A stretch of DNA of 24,764 nt. It comes from DATJNI01 sp035508275. GTDB lineage: Bacteria; Patescibacteriota; Saccharimonadia; Saccharimonadales; UBA4665. The stretch spans positions 1 to 24,764 of the forward strand of contig DATJNI010000005.1 of NCBI GenBank assembly GCA_035508275.1, given 5' to 3'. The position numbers and the translations under genes were made by a program. Shown here piece by piece: positions 1 through 6,709 of this stretch; within the stretch, counting starts at the first letter, position 1, and every line of letters begins with the position of its first letter. The notes beneath the pieces are model-generated. The model saw only the letters and a list, made by a program, of their open reading frames with translations. It did no database searches and was not told the DNA's origin.

Positions 1-498
1 GACTCCAAGCTTTGATGCGTAAAGTCCTCCCTGGGGATCATATTTGTAGGTAGCCCTAACCATAAAATGGAATCCATCTGTTTTAGCTTCAAAGCCAGGC
101 TCAATCGGCGATAGGTCGACAGTGAAAGCTACTTCACCTGCTTCTATCGACGGTTCTCGTAAAAAGCTTGTACTTCCGCGCGGTGCAAAAAACTTTAATT
201 TTCCTACTTTTACGGGAGGTCCAGAGTCGAAAAGTTGCTGAGCATAAGTGTCGCCTGTTACGCAAGCTAGAGCAAATATTGCACAGTCGTGGAGCATAGT
301 ACGCCTTCTCTCCTCGTCCTGGCTGAACGCTAACATCATTCTTAGAACATCAGTGCTCAGGAGCCTGGGAGTACCCCCAACTTCGCATTTGGTGAATTGG
401 TCGACTGAATCGTTTACCTCTGCACCGGCTTCTGGTACGAAGACCTCGGCTATAGCTCCATTCTTCTCATTCGTCATAGAACGTCGCACGAATTTCAT
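1..498 (-). CDS. Unknown protein, C-terminal part cut off by window edge
   Basis: An open frame of 166 codons runs on the minus strand from an ATG at 498 to the window edge with no stop, so the protein is incomplete at its C-terminus. The visible part begins MKFVRRSMTNEK and continues as a soluble, acidic sequence without membrane segments or a signal peptide. I recognise no family. Its start lies 38 nt after the stop of the upstream acyltransferase gene on the same strand, so the two may share a transcript. No clear Shine-Dalgarno precedes ATG 498. The internal ATG at residue 8 is a possible alternative start, and the ATG at 515 is in another frame that stops at once. Function unknown; coding status rests on the long uninterrupted frame and on gene order. 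Confidence 0.7.
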   Translation of the reverse strand, partial: MKFVRRSMTNEKNGAIAEVFVPEAGAEVNDSVDQFTKCEVGGTPRLLSTDVLRMMLAFSQDEERRRTMLHDCAIFALACVTGDTYAQQLFDSGPPVKVGKLKFFAPRGSTSFLREPSIEAGEVAFTVDLSPIEPGFEAKTDGFHFMVRATYKYDPQGGLYASKLGV

Positions 499-536
499 AA
501 AACTGATAATGTCATAAAAGAGCCAATATGTAAAGA

Positions 537-1346
537 TTAGCGAAGTGCGTCTAGCCTAACGGCCTCAGAAACACCGTGACGAAGGATGTCCTCGCCTTGT
601 TGTCTGAGTTCTTCGGAAGTTCCTTCTATTGGCGAGACTGGCCTACCGACATGAACAGTTGGTCTAAGGCTGGATAAGCGTCGATCGCCGTAGTGAACGG
701 CTATGCCAAGTAGTTTAACTCTTCGTCTTTCTTCCTCGCTCATGCTTTCTAAGGTATAGACAAAGCCTAGCTGGAGTGGCAGCACCTCCCCGGATTTTCT
801 GGGTATCCTTATTGTTTGCCCGTCGACCTCAACTGTCTCTCTACTGCTACCTTCAGGAAAAATGAGCCAGTTGAGACCTCTAGCCAGAAAACGACCGCCA
901 GTAATTTGCGTCTTTCGGTTTTCCTCTTTGCGTCTAGCCCTTTCTTCGGGGGTCTCGTTTGGGTTCTCAGTTGAGCGGTTGACTCTGTGGGAGCCGCTAT
1001 GTCGAACAACAAAGCCAGCCGGGAAAGGTAAGTCAAAGAGCTTACTTCTGGCAGTAATGCCAGTTGAGTACTGAATGTGACGCAGTGGCTTGTTTGAGCG
1101 AGCAACGTCGGCAATTACTATTGGCTCCCAGCGTCTAAAATGGGTCATAAGTAGTAACAAGGATCCGCCATTGTCTCTATGCTCTTGCAGGTCTTCTACG
1201 GCTCCTTCTTCGAAATATGTTGTAGAATGCATGGCAAGATTAATTGCTGTAAGTGCAGCCCACATTACCGGTTTACTCGGCCTGTTTAGTTGTTCTTCCG
1301 GAGGGTAATTTAGCTCAGAGCCTGTTGCTCTTGGGGTTTCGCTCAT
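537..1346 (-). CDS. PlsC-like 1-acylglycerol-phosphate acyltransferase family protein
   Basis: Predicted to transfer an acyl group to a glycerophospholipid precursor or similar acceptor at the inner face of the membrane. In the 269-residue protein, the first acyltransferase block reads H-FRRW-E (H69 to E74), where the family normally has HX4D, and the second block is FPEGSSRE (163-170), matching the family's FPEG(T/S)R(S) glycerol-phosphate binding motif. An Arg-Glu-rich insert at about 128-148 separates them. There is no obvious transmembrane helix; a hydrophobic stretch at about 28-40 may lie on the membrane. I start it at ATG 1346 rather than the in-frame GTG at 1355, because a promoter with its -10 box at 1354-1359 covers the GTG. 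The Asp-to-Glu change may alter activity. It could also act on a non-glycerol acceptor such as a lipid A-like or peptidyl substrate; the family call is firm, the substrate unknown. Confidence 0.78.
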   Translation of the reverse strand: MSETPRATGSELNYPPEEQLNRPSKPVMWAALTAINLAMHSTTYFEEGAVEDLQEHRDNGGSLLLLMTHFRRWEPIVIADVARSNKPLRHIQYSTGITARSKLFDLPFPAGFVVRHSGSHRVNRSTENPNETPEERARRKEENRKTQITGGRFLARGLNWLIFPEGSSRETVEVDGQTIRIPRKSGEVLPLQLGFVYTLESMSEEERRRVKLLGIAVHYGDRRLSSLRPTVHVGRPVSPIEGTSEELRQQGEDILRHGVSEAVRLDALR

Positions 1347-1353
1347 TGCCAAC

Positions 1354-1381
1354 ACTATACAATGTATTTGTAGTTTATCAA
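1354..1381 (-). promoter_or_regulatory. Promoter of the acyltransferase gene, leaderless type
   Basis: On the minus strand TTGATA (1381-1376) is followed after 16 nt by TATAGT (1359-1354). Seven nt later comes ATG 1346. Transcription would begin at or next to the ATG, and there is no Shine-Dalgarno, so a leaderless mRNA is implied. This promoter decides the start codon of the gene. Confidence 0.6.
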
Positions 1382-1415
1382 GAGGAGGAGTACAGACTTA
1401 GTGTCAGGTAAAAAG

Positions 1416-1661
1416 TTATCTCTTCTGGTTTTCTTCTTTTTCTAACTTAGCTTCTACTATTTTTTCGTTAGCTCTAGACTCGGCAGTCTCATTTTTGTCT
1501 TTCAGAACAAGCGCAATTATTAGGCTGATAAGCCAAGAAATAAGGAGGGCTAGGATAAGGAATAGAGCAAAACTATAACCCTTCCTTCTAGCTATAACGG
1601 CTGGCCAGAAAGCAAGGGCTATCCAGAGAGCTACGCCGAGAACTATAAAGAATGAATCCAT
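1416..1661 (-). CDS. Small two-helix membrane protein of unknown function
   Basis: An 81-residue protein with two hydrophobic helices, at about 4-24 and 30-53, joined by a short basic loop (ARRKGYS), followed by a charged tail rich in Lys and Glu. The loop with two arginines before a Gly-aromatic pair resembles small two-helix inner-membrane proteins common in bacteria and phages, but I cannot name the family. By the positive-inside rule the basic loop should face the cytoplasm, which would put the N-terminus and the charged tail outside, although a Lys after helix 2 makes this uncertain. It has its own extended -10 promoter with ATG 7 nt downstream and is the gene upstream of the acyltransferase, from which it is separated by 69 nt and a second promoter. 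Confidence 0.72.
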   Translation of the reverse strand: MDSFFIVLGVALWIALAFWPAVIARRKGYSFALFLILALLISWLISLIIALVLKDKNETAESRANEKIVEAKLEKEENQKR

Positions 1662-1668
1662 TAGAACA

Positions 1669-1677
1669 ATTGTATCA
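1669..1677 (-). promoter_or_regulatory. Extended -10 promoter of the small membrane protein
   Basis: On the minus strand an extended -10 element, TG-A-TACAAT (1677-1669), lies 7 nt before ATG 1661. No convincing -35 box is seen, as is usual for extended -10 promoters. The position again implies a leaderless transcript. Confidence 0.45.
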
Positions 1678-1757
1678 GACGTATATAGAAAGCTGGTTAT
1701 TGTATGGCTTTAGGGCCGAAGTAGATAGCGATGGAGCGTTTTAGCGGTTGCTGGAAG

Positions 1758-3374
1758 CTAGTACCCTCTAGGCATAGTTTGTCTTAGGAGGCGATTTCTC
1801 TGAGCCACACTTCTGAGTGCTTTAAGGACGTCACTCATATACTGTTCTAGATCCTCAAATGGAAGGTCTGCCCAGTCTGTCTGCATCATTCGCTCGCTTA
1901 GTTCTCTATAGCTTAAAACCTCTGGGTCGATACTCAGGCGTCTCAGACGTGAGCTAGAGACATACTCTTCTATCATATTTCTCAGATCGGCAGTCATTAT
2001 TAATCCCCTAGTCAACGGGTCGTCTTGTAGCTCGCTAAGACCTAGATAACGAACCACCGATTTTTCGCCGTTCCTAAAGCTAAGCCTTAAAATCTCAGGC
2101 GCATTCCTGAGCGCCATATATAGCCTTTCATAGTCTTTTTCTGTGCCCCCTAATTCGTTTATGCATATATCTCTTAGCTGTTGATTGACGCTATCGGTTT
2201 CGGTGGCAGTGATGCCGGCACCTCTGTCTCTAAGTAACTGAATAAAAGATCTCTTTAAAATTGTGGATTTGGGAATTTCCTTAGCGTCACCTTCTCTTTC
2301 GGCCTCTAAGGCCACTGTTTGGCCATAATCTGGCGCTTCTATTCGACTGCTTGGGATCAAATTATCTTCTCTAGAATCTTCCTTTTCCCTATTTGACTCG
2401 CAAAGCTGTCTCAGTCTCGTTTCGCCGGCTTCGCTTAAAGCAACCGTGTGCTCGCCAATAGCGATAAGTCCTTCACTGATTATGTCGTTAGCGCTCTCAT
2501 CTTTGCTCAAATGAATAGCCCTCAAAAGACTCTCGTAGGCTGATAAGCCCATAAACCTTACGTTATGGAATCGTGCTGCTGTTACTAGGAACCTGTCGGT
2601 CGGGGACATTCCTCTAAACTCTGTCTCGCTAATATCTACATATATGCGATGGCCATCGCTGTCTCGATAAAAAAAGTTAGGAGCGTCTTTAGGGGTTAAT
2701 GCCCTATCTTTGAACTGCCCAGTAGTTGGACTATTTTTTGCGTCTTCACTCAGCCTAATACTTTCCATCATTTTAGCCTTTGGCGTGCGCTTGGTTTGAA
2801 GGACTAAACCCTGCTTCACAAGCCGCGTAAGGGCAAGAGCTACTGAATTGGGTGAGTGTCCGTGTTCCGCAAGAACCCTAGCTAGGACAGGGCCGACGCT
2901 TTTCTCGTTACCCCTCTCTAAAGTGTTTCCAGGTATAGATTTTAGGTAATTTATTATAGCTGCACGAGCCGTTACCCCTTCCAGTACGGGTTCAGCGCTA
3001 ACCTCCTGCAAGGGATTGCGGTTCAGCTCTGGAGCAGTGTCAGCTAATGAGGCTGGCTGTTTGGCATTAGTATTGTCTTGTGGCGCAGTAGCGCGTAAAA
3101 GAGCTGCTCTGCCAACTTCGGACACAAATCGCACTCCGGTAATATCATATTGCTCATCGAAGTCGATTTCAGCCTCACCGTCGGCACCGAGGTCCATTAT
3201 GCTATCTTCTAATGCTTTGTCTCCAATAAGAAGGGCTATGTGCTCGAGTTCCTCGGATGTAATAATGCCTTCGTTCCGGGCCGCTACCCTGCGCAGAAGA
3301 AAAGCTGCTGCTTGCTCAGGGGCAACATCTGCACCCGCTAGGTGAAGCTCAGATTCAATATCATTTGCAGACAT
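1758..3374 (-). CDS. Large unknown protein with winged-helix-like segments
   Basis: A 538-residue soluble protein that I do not recognise. There are no transmembrane segments and no catalytic motif I can name. Residues about 140-205 (from AAIINYLKSIPGN through the LTRLVKQGLVLQ stretch) have the helix-helix-helix-strand rhythm and the 'xLxxLVKQGLV' hairpin typical of winged-helix DNA-binding domains. A second segment, about 365-450, may be another such fold. The remainder is highly charged and mostly helical, with a low-complexity Ala/Asn/Gln linker near 95-125. An in-frame TTG at 3386 would add four residues; I prefer ATG 3374. The gene stands alone, 96 nt upstream of the small membrane protein and divergent from cfa. 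A lineage-specific nucleic-acid-binding or regulatory protein is one reading, but this is weak. Confidence 0.7.
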   Translation of the reverse strand: MSANDIESELHLAGADVAPEQAAAFLLRRVAARNEGIITSEELEHIALLIGDKALEDSIMDLGADGEAEIDFDEQYDITGVRFVSEVGRAALLRATAPQDNTNAKQPASLADTAPELNRNPLQEVSAEPVLEGVTARAAIINYLKSIPGNTLERGNEKSVGPVLARVLAEHGHSPNSVALALTRLVKQGLVLQTKRTPKAKMMESIRLSEDAKNSPTTGQFKDRALTPKDAPNFFYRDSDGHRIYVDISETEFRGMSPTDRFLVTAARFHNVRFMGLSAYESLLRAIHLSKDESANDIISEGLIAIGEHTVALSEAGETRLRQLCESNREKEDSREDNLIPSSRIEAPDYGQTVALEAEREGDAKEIPKSTILKRSFIQLLRDRGAGITATETDSVNQQLRDICINELGGTEKDYERLYMALRNAPEILRLSFRNGEKSVVRYLGLSELQDDPLTRGLIMTADLRNMIEEYVSSSRLRRLSIDPEVLSYRELSERMMQTDWADLPFEDLEQYMSDVLKALRSVAQRNRLLRQTMPRGY

Positions 3375-3501
3375 AACTAAAAGCAATCATAACTCTATTA
3401 ATACCATCTTACCCACCTTGTTGATAAAAATAATTATTACATAATACTTAGGAATTATCAATAGGATGGCTGAGAACTTGTTATGCTTGCATATGAGGTA
3501 G

Positions 3502-4680
3502 TTGGATAGTACGCTAGCAGTTAATAAGTTTTCATACTATATGGCCTCTGCAGAAGTAAAAATTGGTCGCATGCTAGAAGAAGTTGGCTGTGAGCTGAAT
3601 GGCTCTTCACCGTGGGATCCACAAGTACATAATCCAGAGGCGCTCGAATTGATCTTGCGCGGTGGCACCCTGGCTGCAGGTGAAACATATATGGATGGCA
3701 TGTGGGATTGTCAGCGGCTGGATATGTTATCTGAGAGGATGGGCGGCATCGGAGCACCTATTAAGCGCCTTGGTTATTGGGCAATTGCCAGGGCAGCGCT
3801 GCCTGGATTGCTATTGAACCTGCAAAGTCCTGAGCGAGCGCGTCAGAATGCTGAGCATCACTACAATATCGGCAACGAACTGTATGAATCAATGCTGGGC
3901 GAGACTATGGCCTATAGTTGTGCATACTTTGATAGTGGTGCCAGAAATCTCGATGAAGCTCAGGAGGCAAAGTTTGATCTGATTTGCCGCAAACTTAAAC
4001 TAGAACCGGGTATGAGTCTTTTAGACATCGGCTGTGGTTGGGGCGGACTTCTCAGCTATGTGGCTAAAAAGTATGACATAGAAGCTATGGGTATAACGCC
4101 GGCAGGTGAACAGGTCCAGTACATAAAAGAGCATGGTTTAGACTGTGAAGTACGTCAACAGGATTGGCGTGAGGTGGAAGGCTTATCTTTTGACCGAGTA
4201 GTATCGGTCGGAATGTTTGAGCATGTTGGCCAAAAGAATTACCGTGCTTACTTCCAAAAAGTGCATGAGCTTTTAACTCCTGGTGGTTTAAGCTTGCTTC
4301 ATACAATTGGTGCGCCGAGGCGACGCTACACTGTAGACCCCTTTATCCACACCTATATATTTCCAGGCGGTCGGATTCCAGCCGCTTCGCAGATTTATAA
4401 TAGTTCTGGAGAACTGTTTGAAGTAGCGGACTTTCACGATATAGGGCCAAATTATGACCCAACCTTAATGGCCTGGAATGAAAACTTTCAAGCTGCATGG
4501 CCGGACCTTGCAGGATCGTTGGAGCCAAATGGTTCAACGCGTTATAACGAGCGCTTTAAACGCATGTGGGAGTATTACTTGCTTACCTGTGCTGGCTCAT
4601 TTAGGAATAGGACCAACCGGTTGTTTCAGTTTGTTATGGGTGACGAAAACGCAGTCGAAGGCTATGAGCCTGTTCGTTAG
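3502..4680 (+). CDS. cfa: Cyclopropane-fatty-acyl-phospholipid synthase
   Basis: Transfers a methylene group from S-adenosylmethionine to cis double bonds of membrane phospholipid acyl chains. The 392-residue product aligns along its whole length with E. coli Cfa as I recall it. The N-terminal lipid-binding part contains YMDGMWDCQRLDM (63-75), followed by the EHHYNIGNELYE block (118-129), the SAM-binding motif LDIGCGWGG (174-182), VSVGMFEHVG, and a C-terminal LLTCAGSFRNR in which C363 matches the family's conserved cysteine. The frame opens with TTG at 3502, preceded by GAGG only 3 nt away; ATG 3541 is an alternative and would lose no recognised domain. A TGT-TATGCT extended -10 element (3479-3487) lies just upstream. 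The gene is monocistronic and convergent with purM. Confident in family and function. Confidence 0.92.
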   Translation: MDSTLAVNKFSYYMASAEVKIGRMLEEVGCELNGSSPWDPQVHNPEALELILRGGTLAAGETYMDGMWDCQRLDMLSERMGGIGAPIKRLGYWAIARAALPGLLLNLQSPERARQNAEHHYNIGNELYESMLGETMAYSCAYFDSGARNLDEAQEAKFDLICRKLKLEPGMSLLDIGCGWGGLLSYVAKKYDIEAMGITPAGEQVQYIKEHGLDCEVRQQDWREVEGLSFDRVVSVGMFEHVGQKNYRAYFQKVHELLTPGGLSLLHTIGAPRRRYTVDPFIHTYIFPGGRIPAASQIYNSSGELFEVADFHDIGPNYDPTLMAWNENFQAAWPDLAGSLEPNGSTRYNERFKRMWEYYLLTCAGSFRNRTNRLFQFVMGDENAVEGYEPVR

Positions 4681-4714
4681 AACATTAGCGTTTCTTTAAT
4701 AGTCTGGCTACGAA

Positions 4715-4800
4715 GACTGGATTCGAACCAAACACTTTTACCAGCTAAATTTTAGGTTCGCTTTACTTTAGCTTAGACCTGTTATTTGTCAAACTTTTCC
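4715..4800 (-). repeat. tRNA-3'-end-like repeat, copy A (downstream end of purine operon)
   Basis: Read on the minus strand, this 86-nt stretch directly follows the purM stop and ends in a T-arm-like GGTTCGAATCCAGTC. An AGCCAGA follows, as after a tRNA acceptor stem. It aligns without gaps to 10379-10464 (I count 65 of 86 identical). The T-loop portion is identical to that of the tRNA-Asn gene at 12253-12327, but the rest is not tRNA-like: I cannot form an acceptor stem or D-arm. A hairpin possible in copy B (TTAGGT/ACCTAA) is broken here, which argues for decaying DNA rather than a conserved RNA. It may be a relic attachment site or a tRNA-derived repeat. Confidence 0.75.
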
Positions 4801-5927
4801 TAGAAGTTTAGCCACTCTTCGTCTTGTACAGCGCCATGGTTTCTAATTCTAATACCTGGCTCGTCAGTTACTAGCCCGATTTCTTGGGCATCTAAGCCTT
4901 GCTCCTCGGCTTCCGTAAGAACTTTTTCTGGCTCTGATGTCGCAATAATCATACCCGAACCCATATGCCATTTCCCGTATGCTTTTTCATCAGTAAACCC
5001 CCTTAATTCCTGTACATGCAACATTGCTTTTGGTGGTTCAAGGGGCCGATCAATGGTTACGCCCAAACCAGATGATTCGAGCATACGGCCTAACTTACTT
5101 GGTTGACCTCCTCCGGTGATATGAGCCACGCCAGACACTTCAGCTTTAGGTTCTCGGTTAATATCAAAGCCTCCTGTCAAACTAGTGACGAACCTAGAGT
5201 AGATAGTAGAAGGTGTTTCCACTAATCTCCCAAGTGAAAGACTCCCAAGATCTTCAACTACTTGATGTTGCCAGTTATCGCCATAATGTTCCAGCATTGC
5301 CCTACGAACGTCTGTAATGCCATTTGAACGAAAACCATGTTCAGCTAAACCTACTAAAGTGTCACCTGGGTGAATTTGATGACCGGTCAGAACTCTATCT
5401 GGATGGGCGTACCATAGAACAGTGCCACTCCAGTTAAGGTTAAATGACCCATAACCTCCAACACGATCGCCGAGTTCGGCAGTTTCACCATTTAAGATAA
5501 CTACGCCTGCTAATCGAGCAGCCCTAACATATCCTTGTGCTAATTGTCTTATTGCGTTTTCTGTTAAAACATCATCTTCGACCAGCTGATTAACATCCAA
5601 TACAGTATTTATAGCTATTGGTTCAGCTCCCCTGACAACTGCATCGTCGCTAGCCATTGCAAAAAGATTATCTGCTGCTGTCGACCAATCCTCTAGACGT
5701 TCTGCGACTTCAACTTTAGTACCTATGCCATCTGACCCCATTCCCTCATAACAATCGATTGGTTTATAGCCTGGCGTGATAGCTCGCCATCCTGAAAAAG
5801 AAGGGTGCATTTCGACCACAACGCCGGGTCTGTTTTCCCAGCTTACTTTTGATGCTTCATACAGCATCCTTGAGACATCATCTCCAAGCCCAATGTTTAC
5901 GTCTTGTATTTCTCCGCGTTCTGGCAT
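4800..5927 (-). CDS. purM: Phosphoribosylformylglycinamidine cyclo-ligase (AIR synthetase)
   Basis: Closes the imidazole ring: FGAM plus ATP gives AIR, step 5 of de novo purine synthesis. At 375 residues it is slightly longer than E. coli PurM (about 345). It carries the family's SDGIGTK motif (65-71), the RGAEP block (99-103), NGETAEL (146-152), HGFRSNG (the nucleotide/substrate loop), the AHITGGG motif, and MGSGMII near the C-terminus. The ATG at 5927 overlaps the purQ stop by one base (TAATG), and AGGAG lies 7 nt upstream, so translation is probably coupled to purQ. It is the last gene of the purNLQM operon; repeat A begins at its stop codon. Confident call. Confidence 0.94.
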   Translation of the reverse strand: MPERGEIQDVNIGLGDDVSRMLYEASKVSWENRPGVVVEMHPSFSGWRAITPGYKPIDCYEGMGSDGIGTKVEVAERLEDWSTAADNLFAMASDDAVVRGAEPIAINTVLDVNQLVEDDVLTENAIRQLAQGYVRAARLAGVVILNGETAELGDRVGGYGSFNLNWSGTVLWYAHPDRVLTGHQIHPGDTLVGLAEHGFRSNGITDVRRAMLEHYGDNWQHQVVEDLGSLSLGRLVETPSTIYSRFVTSLTGGFDINREPKAEVSGVAHITGGGQPSKLGRMLESSGLGVTIDRPLEPPKAMLHVQELRGFTDEKAYGKWHMGSGMIIATSEPEKVLTEAEEQGLDAQEIGLVTDEPGIRIRNHGAVQDEEWLNF

Positions 5928-6709
5928 TACAAACTCCTAGCATATTTAATGATATTTAAAAAAATTACTGTGCTAGCAGCACGGGCTGCGTCTGTCTTTG
6001 CACGGTGCGGGTGGAAAGCCGCAGTGGAGCGCTCTGGGTGTGGCATCATACCGAGAACTAGGCCTTTTGGATCGCAAATGCCAGCTATATCCTCGAGTGA
6101 GCCGTTAGGATTAAATGGGAAACCATCAGCTTTACCGCCCTCGGGGCTTACATATCTAAAAACAATTTGTCCTTTTTCCCGCAGCGCCTCAACAGTAGTC
6201 GGTTTGGCGAAGAACCTTCCTTCGCCATGGGCTGTTTGAATGGGGATTGGTTTCTCTTCAAAATCTTCAGGACTAATAAACCGACAGGCAGAGCGTCCAA
6301 CTTGTAAATCCACCCATCGACACTCAAATCTACCAATGTCATTATCTGCTAGAGTTGCTTGCTGTTCTCCAAGGCTTCTATTTGGCAGGAGTCCTGTACG
6401 AACTAGGACCTGAAAGCCGTTACAAACACCAATAACAGGTCTGTCAGTGTCAATAAATGTTTGTAGTTGGTCGGATAAATAAGATGTCAATTCAGTGGCT
6501 AATACCTTACCCGAAGCAATATCATCTCCATACGAGAATCCACCCGGGATTGCCAAGATGCCGTAATCACCTAGATTACGATCACCGCTGCGCAGTTGAT
6601 TAACGTGTACTGTTTCTGTTTGGCCACCTGCAGCTTCAAAGGCATAAGCCATCTCCATGTCGCAGTTAATGCCGTCCGTTTTTAACACACAAACATTGGG
6701 ATTAGCCAT
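5927..6709 (-). CDS. purQ: FGAM synthase, glutaminase subunit PurQ
   Basis: Class I glutamine amidotransferase subunit that supplies ammonia to PurL for FGAR to FGAM conversion (step 4). The 260-residue protein has PGGFSYGDDI (55-64), the nucleophile Cys96 in GVCNGFQ, HGEGRF (161-166), and the catalytic His-Pro-Glu in MMPHPERS (H224, E226), so the triad is complete. Its ATG overlaps the end of purL by 8 nt and its stop overlaps the purM start by 1 nt. These overlaps indicate coupled translation of the two FGAM synthase subunits. Length and motifs match stand-alone PurQ rather than the C-terminal domain of the large Gram-negative PurL. Confidence 0.94.
   Translation of the reverse strand: MANPNVCVLKTDGINCDMEMAYAFEAAGGQTETVHVNQLRSGDRNLGDYGILAIPGGFSYGDDIASGKVLATELTSYLSDQLQTFIDTDRPVIGVCNGFQVLVRTGLLPNRSLGEQQATLADNDIGRFECRWVDLQVGRSACRFISPEDFEEKPIPIQTAHGEGRFFAKPTTVEALREKGQIVFRYVSPEGGKADGFPFNPNGSLEDIAGICDPKGLVLGMMPHPERSTAAFHPHRAKTDAARAASTVIFLNIIKYARSL

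Noticed and set aside
248..517. Plus-strand open frame of 89 codons
   Set aside because: It lies opposite the longer open frame 1-498, which follows the same-strand gene order; no Shine-Dalgarno or promoter.
4715..4800. tmRNA (ssrA) fragment or a two-piece tmRNA near smpB
   Set aside because: Only a T-arm and 3' end are present. There is no tmRNA 5' domain, no tag reading frame, and about 100 nt of space.
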